Positions 1-8,370 of a DNA stretch of 64,000 nucleotides are shown here, one piece after another; the first letter of the stretch is position 1, and each line of letters starts with the position of its first letter. The stretch covers positions 62,001 through 126,000 of the forward strand of contig CAKRZX010000001.1 in NCBI GenBank assembly GCA_934434555.1. The letters are read 5' to 3'. The notes under the pieces are model-generated. The model worked only from the letters and a program-made list of their open reading frames with translations. It searched no databases and was not told the origin of the DNA. A program made the translations under genes and the position numbers. The stretch is from an uncultured Clostridia bacterium (GTDB taxonomy: Bacteria; Bacillota; Clostridia; Christensenellales; QALW01).

Positions 1-142
1 CTTGTCCCGACAAAAATCTGCTCTTGTTAAAACTGCGCACACCGAAAACGGATTATTTTTGTCGAGATTCGTTGAGCGCGACTCAGGAATACCGGGAGTA
101 TTTCAAGTTTCGCCAACGCAGAAAAGCGGAAAAAGAATCGGT
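1..142. other. window edge, no supported gene
   Basis: One frame is open from the left edge on the plus strand, but it runs antisense through the next gene and its residues resemble no family I recognise. Nothing is called here. The minus strand past the stop at 143 shows no clear terminator. Confidence 0.4.
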
Positions 143-622
143 TTAAGGCGCGGTTCGGATAAGTCTCGTAACCCTCCCCCTCGTAAAGGCAATAAGGTCG
201 TTTTTGTTTATCTCTATCGCAAGCCCGCGCATACCGCCGGAAACAAATATGTTTTCAAGATTTTCAATGCTCTCATCAAAAAACGTGGCAAACTGTTTTT
301 TCATACCCACCGGCGAACAGCCGCCGCGGATATAGCCCGTAATCCCCGGCAAATCCTTTACGTGAAGCATTTCGGCGCTTTTATCTCCGAAAACTTTTGC
401 CGCCTTTTTAATATCAAGTTCCTTATCAACCGGAATACAGCATACAAAATATCCGTTCTTTGCACCCTTTAACACAAGGGTCTTGAAGAATTCGCACGAG
501 TTTATGCCTAAGTTTTCCGCCGCGTGCACGCCGGAAAGGTCGTTTTCGTCGTATTCGTAATTAAATGCCCGAAAATATATTTTCGCCTTTTCAAGCATAC
601 GCTCTGCATTGGTTTTAGTCAT
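143..622 (-). CDS. YbaK/EbsC-type aminoacyl-tRNA deacylase
   Basis: A 159-residue protein of the YbaK/ProX family, which hydrolyses mis-acylated tRNAs such as Cys-tRNA(Pro) in the cytoplasm. The family pattern is visible: a conserved KTLV segment near residue 46, a DKELDIKKAA stretch near 65, and the glycine-rich GGCSPVGMKKQF motif near 103 that lines the active site. The ATG at 622 is chosen because GGAG lies 8 bases upstream; a longer frame from a GTG at 703 has no ribosome site. The exact tRNA substrate (Cys-tRNA-Pro versus others of this superfamily) cannot be told from sequence. It stands alone, divergent from the MATE gene. Confidence 0.88.
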   Translation of the reverse strand: MTKTNAERMLEKAKIYFRAFNYEYDENDLSGVHAAENLGINSCEFFKTLVLKGAKNGYFVCCIPVDKELDIKKAAKVFGDKSAEMLHVKDLPGITGYIRGGCSPVGMKKQFATFFDESIENLENIFVSGGMRGLAIEINKNDLIAFTRGRVTRLIRTAP

Positions 623-763
623 TACATCAGCTCCGTATAAACTGCCGTCGCAACGGTAACGGCACAGATTATCATACAAATTGCAAAAAGCATTTTTTCT
701 CACCTCAATACAATTTTACTCTGTAAACGGCGTTTAGTCAACGGAAATTTCACGCGATTTTGC

Positions 764-791
764 TTGACTGAAACACGCGTTCTGATATAAT
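764..791 (+). promoter_or_regulatory. sigma-A promoter for the MATE gene
   Basis: TTGACT at 764-769 and TATAAT at 786-791 with a 16-base spacer, 33 bases before the start codon at 824. Confidence 0.75.
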
Positions 792-823
792 ATGTCTGTA
801 CAAGTTTTTTCGAGGTTTTCAAG

Positions 824-2191
824 ATGAAATTCGATTCAAAAAATATGTGTGAGGGTCCGATTTTTAAGGGTATCGTGCTCTATACCGTGCCCATTATCCT
901 TACAAGCCTTTTGCAACTTCTGTTCAACGCCGCCGACCTGGTGGTTGTAGGCTGGTTTTCGGGAAGCAATTCCGTTGCGGCGGTCGGTTCAACCGGTTCG
1001 CTTACGGGGCTTATCGTAAACCTTTTTATCGGGCTTTCGGTAGGCGCAAGCGTAGCCGTTGCCCACGGTATCGGCTCGGGAAATTACACCGACACACACG
1101 AAGCCGTTCACACCGCAATGCCCATAGCCGTTATAGGCGGAATAATACTGAGCATTGTAGGAATCATATTTTCAAAAACGTTCCTTTCACTTATGGGTAC
1201 ACCCGACGAACTTCTTCATCTTTCCACAATTTATATGCAGATTTATTTTGCGGGAATGGTTTTCTGTATGCTTTATAACTTCGGTTCGGCAATACTCCGT
1301 GCCGCAGGCGATACGCGCAGTCCGCTTATCTATCTTTCAATAGCCGGCGTGCTGAACGTAATACTTAATATCGTGTTCGTTGCCCTTTTCAAAATGGACG
1401 TTGCCGGCGTTGCCCTTGCCACATCAATTTCACAGGCAGTTTCCGCGGGGCTTGTAATCTATGCGCTTGTTCGTCGTCAGGACGCCTGCCGCCTTGAAAT
1501 AAAAGAGTGCCGCATTCACAAAAAGGCGCTGCTGAAAATACTTAAAATAGGTATTCCCACGGGACTTCAAAGTTCGCTGTTTGCTATTTCAAACGTGCTT
1601 ATACAGTCCTCAATCAACTCTTTCGGCAGTACCCATATGTCGGGCAGTGCCGCCGCGTCAAGTATTGAGGGATTCTGTTATGTTGCAATGAACTCGTTCC
1701 AGCAAACGACCCTTAACTTCTGCGGGCAAAATTATGGTGCACATAACCTGAAACGTGTTAATCAGATAACTTTGGTTTCTCTTCTTACCGTTACGGGAGT
1801 AGGTTTGGTTTTGGGCAACCTGATATATTTATTCGGACGTCCGCTTTTGGGAATATATATAAATGACTCCCCCGAAGCAATTGAGTTCGGGCTTGAACGT
1901 ATGAAATTTATGCTTATCCCCTACTTCCTCTGCGGAATAATGGACACGATAACCGGCGCAATGCGCGGAATAGGCTCCTCCCTTACGCCTATGCTTATAA
2001 CGATAATCGGCGTGTGCGTTTTCCGCGTTGTATGGATTTATACCGTATTCGCGCTGCCCGAATTCCACACGTTCTCAGGGCTGTTTATTTCCTACCCCGT
2101 GTCCTGGGCAATGACTTTCCTTGCGGTACTCGTTGCGTACATAATTACTATGAAAAAGAAGGAAAAGCAGTTTCAGGAATCAGCCGTTTGA
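824..2191 (+). CDS. MATE family efflux transporter
   Basis: A 455-residue membrane protein of the multidrug and toxic compound extrusion superfamily (NorM/DinF type), which exports cationic drugs or metabolites by Na+ or H+ antiport. About twelve hydrophobic segments are visible, with the typical two-half organisation: an N-terminal VPIILTSLLQLLFNAADL segment and the repeat in the second half near residue 241. The length is normal for the family. The start follows a weak GAGG site. It has its own promoter at 764-791. Its 3' end overlaps the convergent AraC gene by 12 bases. The substrate cannot be predicted. A decayed second MATE gene lies at 7606-7999. Confidence 0.93.
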   Translation: MKFDSKNMCEGPIFKGIVLYTVPIILTSLLQLLFNAADLVVVGWFSGSNSVAAVGSTGSLTGLIVNLFIGLSVGASVAVAHGIGSGNYTDTHEAVHTAMPIAVIGGIILSIVGIIFSKTFLSLMGTPDELLHLSTIYMQIYFAGMVFCMLYNFGSAILRAAGDTRSPLIYLSIAGVLNVILNIVFVALFKMDVAGVALATSISQAVSAGLVIYALVRRQDACRLEIKECRIHKKALLKILKIGIPTGLQSSLFAISNVLIQSSINSFGSTHMSGSAAASSIEGFCYVAMNSFQQTTLNFCGQNYGAHNLKRVNQITLVSLLTVTGVGLVLGNLIYLFGRPLLGIYINDSPEAIEFGLERMKFMLIPYFLCGIMDTITGAMRGIGSSLTPMLITIIGVCVFRVVWIYTVFALPEFHTFSGLFISYPVSWAMTFLAVLVAYIITMKKKEKQFQESAV

Positions 2192-2923
2192 TTTTCCGCC
2201 GTTATATTTGCTCGGCGGAACTCCCGTGTGTTTTTTGAACAGTTTTGAAAACAGATAAACATCGGTATACCCGCACTCGGCGGCAACGTCCTGTACGCTT
2301 TTCCCGCCGTAGTCAAGCATTCTCTGCGCTTTTTCCATTCGTTTTTCAACCGCAAGTTTTTTAAGTGCCGTACCGTAACGCAATTTGAAAACTTCCGAAA
2401 AACGGCTTATTGAATATCCGCACTGCCGCGCCGCCTCTGATACGGTTATGTTTTTTTCCGGAAACTGCAATACCGACAGATACACGTTCTCCATAGGGTC
2501 TTTCCCTGTGGGCTTTCTTTTCAGGTCAATAAGCGTTTCACGCAAAATCAAATCCGTTTTTTCAAGAAAAAATTCCTGTTTAAGCGCAAGTTCGCGCTCT
2601 ATTTCTTCAAGATGACGCCTGAACACCGCCCCGTCCGTCTTAAATGGCGTGCAAAGGGGCAGTCCCGGTATTTCGCTTTCGGAAAAGAAATAGACCCAGT
2701 CGTTTATAAATCCCGTTTCTCTCTCGGGCACAGGTCCGTGATAAATAACCGTTCCCGGCGGCATAATTATTGCATCTCCCTTTTCGCCCCTTTGAAGTTT
2801 TCCGTCTTTCTCAAACAAAAAATCCGTTTCAAAAACCGATGCGAAATAACACTTGCTTACCGCCTTGTCGCAAAACGCATTTTTCCTGTGGCTGTACCGA
2901 GTGCCGATATTGGTAACTTTCAT
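2180..2923 (-). CDS. AraC family transcriptional regulator
   Basis: A 247-residue cytoplasmic regulator. The N-terminal half (about 1-140) is a cupin-like sensor with the IIMPPGTVIYHG strip typical of sugar-responsive AraC proteins; the C-terminal hundred residues carry the two helix-turn-helix motifs (around SEAARQCGYSISRFSEVF and VQDVAAECGYTDVYLFSKLF). The ATG at 2923 is preferred over an in-frame GTG at 2929, because GGAG sits 5 bases before the ATG and overlaps the GTG. It is divergent from the beta-mannosidase gene with 103 bases between, so regulation of that gene in response to a mannoside-type sugar is likely (inference). It overlaps the MATE gene end by 12 bases. Confidence 0.9.
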   Translation of the reverse strand: MKVTNIGTRYSHRKNAFCDKAVSKCYFASVFETDFLFEKDGKLQRGEKGDAIIMPPGTVIYHGPVPERETGFINDWVYFFSESEIPGLPLCTPFKTDGAVFRRHLEEIERELALKQEFFLEKTDLILRETLIDLKRKPTGKDPMENVYLSVLQFPEKNITVSEAARQCGYSISRFSEVFKLRYGTALKKLAVEKRMEKAQRMLDYGGKSVQDVAAECGYTDVYLFSKLFKKHTGVPPSKYNGGKSNG

Positions 2924-2966
2924 ATTCACTCCGTTGAAAAGTACAAATTTATCGTAGCAAACACCA

Positions 2967-2996
2967 TTGCTTTATTATATTTTACCGTAATATAAT
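2967..2996 (+). promoter_or_regulatory. probable promoter for the beta-mannosidase
   Basis: TTGCTT at 2967-2972 and TATAAT at 2991-2996 with an 18-base spacer, in the divergent gap shared with the AraC gene. The weak -35 fits a regulator-dependent promoter. Confidence 0.55.
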
Positions 2997-3026
2997 ACAA
3001 ACGTCAATATATTCGGAGGTATTTTT

Positions 3027-5360
3027 ATGGAAAGAATAAATTTAGACGGCAAATGGCGTATGCAGGGCAACGGCTACGACTGTTACGGCACCGTCCCCGG
3101 CAGTGTGTACTCTTTTTTGCTTGAAAACAAACTGATAACCGACCCGTACACCGAGGAAAGTTGGTATTTTGCCCGTGACCTTTTGCGTCACGACTACACT
3201 TTTTCGCGCAGTTTTGAATGCAAAAAGACATCAGAAAAAATAATGCTTGCCTGTAAAGGGCTTGATACTATCTGCGAAATCAAAATAAACAGCACGTCCG
3301 TTGCAAAAACAATGAATATGCACCGCTCGTACGAATTTGACATTACGTCTTTTCTTGCCAACGGCGAAAACGAAATATCAATCACGTTTTTCTCGCCCAT
3401 ACTCTATTTTGAAAAGACCGATAAAGAAGCGCCGCTTTTTGCGTCATATGTTGCAATAACCGGCTACAACCATTTAAGAAAATCACTTTGTATGTCCGGC
3501 TGGGACTGGGGTCCGGAACTTCCCGACGCGGGAATCTGGCGCGACATCTATATTTTTGACGGCACCGTTCCCCGCTTTTCCGACACGGATATCATTCAGC
3601 GTTTTGAGGACAAACGTGTGTTCATTACTCCCGTTGCTGTCGGCGCCGGTGAAATCAGGGTAACTTTTACTTCCCCCGAGGGTGAAAAAACTTTACTTAA
3701 CGCAAACGAGGAATACGAAGTTCCGACGCCGAAACTGTGGTATCCCAACGGCTACGGCGAACACCCGCTTTATACGGTGGAATTTGAACTTGTGCAGGGC
3801 GAAAAAATCTGCGACAAAATAAAGAAGCGTATCGGATTAAGGAAAATGGAACTTGTTCGTGAAAAGGACAAATGGGGCGAAAGTTTTTATCATCGTGTAA
3901 ACGGAATCGATATTTTCGCAATGGGCGCCGACTACGTCCCCGAAGATAATATTCTGTCCCGTTTAAGCCGCGAAAGAAGTGAAAAACTGCTTGATATCGC
4001 TGTTGAAAGCAATTTTAACACAATCCGCGTGTGGGGCGGCGGAAACTACCCGGAAGAGTGGTTCTTTGACCTTTGCGATGAAAAGGGACTTCTCGTATTT
4101 ATGGATATGATGTTCGCCTGTATGCTGTTTTGGAGCAATCCCGACTTCCTTAAAGAGTCATCCCTTGAAGTACGGGAAAACCTTATCCGATTCCGCCACC
4201 ACGCCTGTCTTGCGCTTATTTCGGGCAATAATGAGTGTGAAGAGGCACACATTTGGGTTCGTAATCCTCCCGAAAAAGAAAAACAGGCATATCTTCACTT
4301 CTTTGAAGATATTCTGCCCGAAACGGTAAAAGAGGTTTGCCCCCATTTACCCTATATTCCCTCATCACCCACCACCTGCGGGCACTTTATCGACCCGGAA
4401 AACGAAAATTACGGCGACGGTCACTACTGGGCGCCGTGGCACCAGTCGCTTCCCTCGCGGGAATATGAAAAACACTGTTTCCGCTATTTGAGCGAATTCG
4501 GATATCAGTCTCTGCCCGACGAAAAAACACTTAACGTTTTCCTTAAAGAGGAACAGAAAAATCTGTTTTCGCCTGTAATGGAGCGCCGTCAACGTTGCCA
4601 AGGCGGAAACAGAAAGATTATAAACGGCATAACGGGTTTATACCGTCTGCCAACGGGTTTCGGCACGCTTGTATATGCTTCACAGGTAACACAGGCTGAA
4701 TATATGCGCCGTGCCATACTGCATATGCGCGCCAACCGCGGCAGATGTATGGGCGTTTTGTACTGGCAGTTAAACGATATCTGGCCCGGGCAGTCCTGGT
4801 CAAGCGTGGATTATTTCAACAGATATAAGGCTCTGCAATATGAGGCAAAGCGCCTGTACGCGCCTCAATGTGCCACTCTTGAAAACGGAAATTTCTTTGC
4901 CTTTAACGAGAGCAATTCCGATTTTTCGGGGAAACTTGTTTACTCGCTGCGTGATAACACGGGCAAAATAATTGATTCACGGGAAATCGGATTTACACTT
5001 CCGCCACGCAGCGCAAGAGAAATCGGCAAATGCGAATTTGTTCCCGAAAACGAAACTCGCAAATATATTTCCTTTGACCTTCTCAGCGATGAAAACAGCC
5101 TGCTCTTTTCATCTACCGAAATCTCCGTTCGTCCCTCGGAATTCGAGTTTATTGCGCCCGAACTTTCCGTTACGCGGGACGGAGACACAATAACCGTTTC
5201 TTCAAAGTCCTATGCCCGCTTTGTCGAAATCTATTCCGAAACCGACGATTTTGTGCTTTCGGACAATTTCTTTGACCTGAACGGCGATTCAAAAACAGTT
5301 AAGGTTCTGCGCGGAAACGCAAAGAATCTCAGCGTGCGCAGTGTTTTTGACATAAAATAG
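3027..5360 (+). CDS. beta-mannosidase, glycoside hydrolase family 2
   Basis: A 777-residue GH2 enzyme that releases terminal beta-mannose from mannans or N-glycan cores. There is no signal peptide, so it acts in the cytoplasm on imported oligosaccharides. The N-terminal sugar-binding domain (to about 180), an Ig-like domain, and a TIM barrel (about 285-620) are in the usual order. The predicted acid/base is E403 in the GNNE motif and the nucleophile E490 in SEFG; the WQLNDIWPGQSW block near 575 is the mannosidase-type signature that separates it from GH2 beta-galactosidases. It is slightly shorter than many family members. The start has a strong GGAGG. The AraC gene divergent from it is the probable regulator. 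Confidence 0.9.
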   Translation: MERINLDGKWRMQGNGYDCYGTVPGSVYSFLLENKLITDPYTEESWYFARDLLRHDYTFSRSFECKKTSEKIMLACKGLDTICEIKINSTSVAKTMNMHRSYEFDITSFLANGENEISITFFSPILYFEKTDKEAPLFASYVAITGYNHLRKSLCMSGWDWGPELPDAGIWRDIYIFDGTVPRFSDTDIIQRFEDKRVFITPVAVGAGEIRVTFTSPEGEKTLLNANEEYEVPTPKLWYPNGYGEHPLYTVEFELVQGEKICDKIKKRIGLRKMELVREKDKWGESFYHRVNGIDIFAMGADYVPEDNILSRLSRERSEKLLDIAVESNFNTIRVWGGGNYPEEWFFDLCDEKGLLVFMDMMFACMLFWSNPDFLKESSLEVRENLIRFRHHACLALISGNNECEEAHIWVRNPPEKEKQAYLHFFEDILPETVKEVCPHLPYIPSSPTTCGHFIDPENENYGDGHYWAPWHQSLPSREYEKHCFRYLSEFGYQSLPDEKTLNVFLKEEQKNLFSPVMERRQRCQGGNRKIINGITGLYRLPTGFGTLVYASQVTQAEYMRRAILHMRANRGRCMGVLYWQLNDIWPGQSWSSVDYFNRYKALQYEAKRLYAPQCATLENGNFFAFNESNSDFSGKLVYSLRDNTGKIIDSREIGFTLPPRSAREIGKCEFVPENETRKYISFDLLSDENSLLFSSTEISVRPSEFEFIAPELSVTRDGDTITVSSKSYARFVEIYSETDDFVLSDNFFDLNGDSKTVKVLRGNAKNLSVRSVFDIK

Positions 5361-5420
5361 TTTTTGTATAATAAAAAATTATCGGTGCAAACTAATAAAA
5401 AAACCAAAAGGACTGATATT

Positions 5421-5519
5421 ATGCTTGCACTGATTCTTTTTGTTTGCGGACTTATGCTCGGCGGAATTACCGGAATTATCACGATGTGTATTTTTCAGAT
5501 AAACAAATACCGAAAATAA
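5421..5519 (+). CDS. DUF3789-like membrane micro-protein
   Basis: A 32-residue protein with a single hydrophobic segment containing GLMLGGITGIITMC and a short basic tail. Length, glycine pattern and the TMC-x-x-QI ending match the DUF3789 group of tiny Clostridia membrane proteins, whose role is unknown. The ATG has an AAAGGA site 8 bases upstream. It lies 60 bases after the mannosidase gene and could share its transcript. Confidence 0.6.
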   Translation: MLALILFVCGLMLGGITGIITMCIFQINKYRK

Positions 5520-5596
5520 CGCTGTTTTAATCAAAAAACGATTGACAGAAACCGAAAAATCAAATACAATATATGCGTTCGGAGTTTCTCCGATAC

Positions 5597-5683
5597 GCAG
5601 GTATGGCGGAATTGGCAGACGCGCACGGTTCAGGTCCGTGTGAAAGCAATTTCATGCAGGTTCAACTCCTGTTACCTGCACCA
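5597..5683 (+). tRNA. tRNA-Leu (CAG)
   Basis: A full cloverleaf of 87 bases: acceptor strands GCAGGTA (5597-5603) and TACCTGC (5673-5679), an anticodon arm with stem CACGG/CCGTG and anticodon CAG at 5631-5633, a long variable arm as expected for a class II tRNA, a T-arm with GGTTCAACTCC, discriminator A at 5680 and an encoded CCA at 5681-5683. It reads CUG leucine codons. Confidence 0.97.
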
Positions 5684-5717
5684 GAACGGCTCGTTCGCAA
5701 AAGTGAACGAGCCGTTC
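5684..5717 (+). terminator. perfect 13-bp hairpin directly after tRNA-Leu
   Basis: GAACGGCTCGTTC (5684-5696) pairs perfectly with 5705-5717 across an 8-base loop, beginning at the base after the encoded CCA. It lacks a clean U-tract (AGTTATAT follows), so it may act as a terminator, a 3'-processing signal, or both. Confidence 0.5.
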
Positions 5718-5813
5718 AGTTATATTCGCCCGCAGCGAGTGAAATATATCTGTGACATATCAAGGAATGAATTCTGTATCGCCGTTCGTATAAGCAAGTG
5801 ATATCACTAAAAA

Positions 5814-5853
5814 AATCCTGCCGAATATATTGAATACGGCAGGATTCTTTTTT
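5814..5853. terminator. bidirectional terminator
   Basis: A 10-bp stem, AATCCTGCCG at 5814-5823 with 5837-5846, is flanked by an A-run on the left and a T-run on the right. It serves the minus-strand GNAT gene that ends here and could also stop transcripts from the tRNA side. No gene is seen between 5718 and 5813. Confidence 0.8.
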
Positions 5854-6601
5854 ATCCTGTCAATTTTTCTGCCAGCGTAAGGAATTTTTTATCCGACTGT
5901 ATCGCGTGAGTTACAAATTCGCCGTTGTAAAACAGCGCATACGTTGTGAGAGGCGCGGGCGCTTTCTGCGCGGTCTGTTTGTCGGTAATGTGAACCGTTT
6001 TAATAAAAATCCCGTGTTCTGCGGCGACTTCCCGTACCCGCGGAACCCAGTAACAGGTAAATGGGCACTGATCGGTATAGTAGAGAACAAATCCGTTTTC
6101 GTCAATTTTCGGGTGCTTGGCGCATTCTTTGAACTTCGGCAGCTCGGCGTCCTCTTCAATGGGAAGATACATAAGGTTTATTCCGCAATCGGATATGTCA
6201 GCCACCTTGAAACCCTTGTGTTCCATATATTTCGGGTCGGAAAGAAATTCCCTTTTCCGTCCCTCGGAAGAAAGAATGCAAATGCCCTTTTTGCCCTGTG
6301 CACGACTGTCGCGGATACACTCTGAAATAAGGTCGTTTGAGTATCCGTGCCCTTTCATTGACCCCGCTATCCACAGGCAGTCGATATACATATATCCGTC
6401 GGCGTCAATGGGCACCCACGCGTTTTCGGCGGGAATGTATTCAATAAAGCACTTGCCGCGCTCTTTGCTGCGATAAAACACAAGTCCCTCTTCAAACCGC
6501 TGTTTCAGCCATTCTTTTTTTGCTTCGCTCTGCTTGCCCGACATTGCGCAGCAGATATGTTCCTTGCCGATATTTTCCTTTGTTATCCTTATGTAGTTCA
6601 T
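5852..6601 (-). CDS. GNAT acetyltransferase with C-terminal YoaP domain
   Basis: A 249-residue cytoplasmic protein resembling Bacillus YoaP. The N-terminal part (about 1-145) is a GNAT acetyl-CoA-dependent N-acetyltransferase fold with the GHGYSNDLISECI helix that follows the acetyl-CoA loop. The C-terminal part (about 185-249) has a CPFTC pair in a thioredoxin-like context, as in the YoaP domain. The acceptor substrate is unknown. GGAGG lies 8 bases before the ATG at 6601. It stands alone with its own terminator. Confidence 0.82.
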   Translation of the reverse strand: MNYIRITKENIGKEHICCAMSGKQSEAKKEWLKQRFEEGLVFYRSKERGKCFIEYIPAENAWVPIDADGYMYIDCLWIAGSMKGHGYSNDLISECIRDSRAQGKKGICILSSEGRKREFLSDPKYMEHKGFKVADISDCGINLMYLPIEEDAELPKFKECAKHPKIDENGFVLYYTDQCPFTCYWVPRVREVAAEHGIFIKTVHITDKQTAQKAPAPLTTYALFYNGEFVTHAIQSDKKFLTLAEKLTG

Positions 6602-6663
6602 ATAAACCTCCGCCGTATGTTTTCAAAATATATTATACACGGCTGAATTCTGACTGTCAATAT

Positions 6664-6698
6664 TGAAAAATCCCCCACTGCTTCTGCAACGGGGGATT
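6664..6698 (-). terminator. terminator after methyltransferase remnant
   Basis: On the minus strand AATCCCCC and GGGGGATT (6669-6676 with 6691-6698) form an 8-bp stem followed by a run of Ts. It survives although the gene it served is broken. Confidence 0.75.
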
Positions 6699-6707
6699 AA
6701 GAAATTA

Positions 6708-6951
6708 TTATTTAAAATTGATTCTGACTATCCGCATTTTCATAAGATTATCACCGAGTTTTGCAAGGAATCTGAAAAATCCGCTTGCCGACAGGCCTTT
6801 AAGGTCGTAAATCATAATCGATTTTATCAATCAATTCTGCCGCACTTTCGTCAAAAAACAGATTCGGATAAAGTTCCGAACACTTTTTTCGCCCGCAAAG
6901 GAGACTTACAATGGTTTTCTGCACGGTATTCTTCTCAACATGATATTTCAT
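6708..6951 (-). pseudogene. remnant of a class I SAM-dependent methyltransferase (LCM family)
   Basis: From an ATG at 6951 with a GGAG site, 50 codons read in frame to a stop at 6799. Their pattern, with RKKCSELYPNLFFDESAAEL followed by IDKIDYD, resembles the N-terminus of leucine-carboxymethyltransferase-like O-methyltransferases. In another frame, 6708-6796 encodes GLSASGFFRFLAKLGDNLMK and a short basic tail, which looks like the C-terminus of such an enzyme. The roughly 200 residues that should lie between, including the SAM-binding loop, are missing. The start signal and the terminator at both ends are intact, which points to an internal deletion in a once complete gene. The family call is from memory of the pattern. 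Confidence 0.6.
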
Positions 6952-7046
6952 TGCTCTCTCCCGTTATTTCAATGAATTAGCGTCTGCTAACCGAGATTAT
7001 TATAGCATCTGTTTGCAAAAAAGCAAAAGGATGTTCGGATTTTCAC

Positions 7047-7075
7047 TTGAAAATACAATTGATTTATGATACAAT
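7047..7075 (+). promoter_or_regulatory. sigma-A promoter for the DUF1003 gene
   Basis: TTGAAA at 7047-7052 and TACAAT at 7070-7075 with a 17-base spacer, 24 bases before the start. Confidence 0.7.
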
Positions 7076-7099
7076 GTAAAAAAACTCGGAGGAATTGAT

Positions 7100-7609
7100 A
7101 TGAAAGAAAACAGAAAATTATTGCGCGAAGTGCTTAATGATATCCGCCACGATATGAGTGACGAAGAAGTGCTCAATTTACTTGCCGACAGTAAGATTTC
7201 CGTCAGTCCCGAAAGTGAAAAATACACGCTCGGTCAGCGGGCGGCTGATGCCATTGCAAAGTTTGCGGGAAGCTGGGCGTTTATTTTCTCTTTCACTGCG
7301 GTGCTTGTCCTGTGGATGATTGCAAACGTCTTACTCGCCTTAAAGGCGTTTGACCCGTACCCGTTTATCCTGTTAAACCTCGTGCTTTCCTGCGTTGCGG
7401 CAATACAGGCGCCGCTCATTATGATGAGCCAAAACCGGCAGGAAGAAAAAGACCGCAAGCGTGCGGAGAACGATTATAAAGTAAATCTGAAAACCGAAAT
7501 TATGATTGAGGATTTATACGATAAGGTAAACGCGATTCTTGCCCGAATGGAAGCAGAAGAAAAGAAATCAAACGTCAAGAAAAAAGAAGAGAAAGCGCCC
7601 GAGGACTAA
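7100..7609 (+). CDS. DUF1003 domain membrane protein
   Basis: A 169-residue protein with the DUF1003 core (about 40-120): a GQRAADAIAKFAGSWAFI entry, two membrane helices separated by FDPYPFILLN, and the QAPLIMMSQNRQEEKDR segment that marks the family. A charged, coiled-coil-prone tail rich in Glu and Lys follows. The function of the family is unknown; it is an inner-membrane protein. GGAGG is 7 bases before the ATG and a good promoter precedes it. Its stop overlaps the stop of the convergent MATE remnant. Confidence 0.85.
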   Translation: MKENRKLLREVLNDIRHDMSDEEVLNLLADSKISVSPESEKYTLGQRAADAIAKFAGSWAFIFSFTAVLVLWMIANVLLALKAFDPYPFILLNLVLSCVAAIQAPLIMMSQNRQEEKDRKRAENDYKVNLKTEIMIEDLYDKVNAILARMEAEEKKSNVKKKEEKAPED

Positions 7610-7999
7610 TCCGGGCGTTTTGGTTTTATAATAAAGAATGCGATAACGCAGATTATTGCCGATAAGAGCGAGCCGGCGGCGGTTGCAAGCCCCATAGGGA
7701 ACAGCGTCTGCGGGAACATTTTTGACATTAAATATGCCCCCGGCACGCGAACAAGCACTATTGCCGTGATATTATGCAAAAACGACAGATATGACTTTCC
7801 GCAAGCGCAGAAATATCCGCTGAAACTGAAATGAATTCACGCAAAGATGCAGTCCCTTACGTAGCCGCGCAGATACTGACCGATTATAAATAAAATCCGC
7901 CATACCGTAAAGCGTCTGCAAAAAATAAGAAAGCAGATACGGCAGCGAAAACAGAACGATATTTTAAAGCACGCTGCCCGTTGTAAGATTCTTTTCCAT
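7606..7999 (-). pseudogene. decayed MATE efflux gene
   Basis: Reading from an ATG at 7999 gives MEKNLTTGSVL, then an in-frame stop, then a MATE-like N-terminus (LPYLLSYFLQTLYGMAD). A frame change follows, then FIIGQY, and the reading next joins residues typical of the extreme C-terminal half of a MATE protein: SGYFSACGKSYLSF, then AYLMSKMFPQTLFPMGLATA, ending in a KPKRPD tail at 7606. Some 330 central residues are lost. At least three lesions are therefore visible: a nonsense codon, a frameshift and a large deletion. It is distinct in sequence from the intact MATE gene at 824. Confidence 0.75.
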
Positions 8000-8116
8000 A
8001 CATTTGCCCCGAAAAACAAGTACACTTTTATTATAACGCGGATTTACTTCACCTCAACGGAATTCTTATATTTTTTCTGTATCTTTTTTTGAAAACGAAA
8101 ACCGCCTGCACGGCGA

Positions 8117-8323
8117 TCACTGTTCTTTTGAATATTCAAGTATATCTTTTATTTCGCAGTCAAGTGCTGTACAGATTTTATCAAGAATATATCCATCAAA
8201 GCGCTTAACCTTATTCTTGTAATAGTTATCAATTATCTGATACTGTATTCCCGTGCGCTTAGCAAGTTCGTATCGGCTGATTTTTCTTTCATCAAGCGCC
8301 TTTTCAAGAGTAAGAAGAACCAT
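8117..8323 (-). CDS. small XRE-family helix-turn-helix regulator
   Basis: A 68-residue DNA-binding protein consisting of one Cro/C1-type five-helix domain (SRYELAKRTGIQYQIIDNYY is the helix-turn-helix) with a C-terminal DILEYSKEQ ending common in single-domain Clostridia regulators. It is divergent from a small membrane protein gene, with two 14-bp palindromes in the 110-base gap, so it probably represses both (inference). GGAGG precedes the start. Confidence 0.88.
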   Translation of the reverse strand: MVLLTLEKALDERKISRYELAKRTGIQYQIIDNYYKNKVKRFDGYILDKICTALDCEIKDILEYSKEQ

Positions 8324-8337
8324 TTATATATCCTCCA

Positions 8338-8351
8338 AATATACGTATATT
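8338..8351. promoter_or_regulatory. palindromic operator candidate 1
   Basis: A perfect 14-bp palindrome, AATATACGTATATT, just upstream of the XRE start codon. It shares the TATAC half with the palindrome at 8388-8401. Confidence 0.5.
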
Positions 8352-8370
8352 GTAATAGATATATATTCGC

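Noticed and set aside
1..472. Open frame running from the left edge on the plus strand
   Set aside because: It is antisense to the YbaK-type gene, has no start inside the window, and its residues resemble no family.
5573..5755. 60-residue frame across the tRNA
   Set aside because: It is the read-through of tRNA-Leu and its hairpin.
6663..6980. 105-residue plus-strand frame
   Set aside because: It lies antisense to the methyltransferase remnant and its terminator, with no ribosome site.
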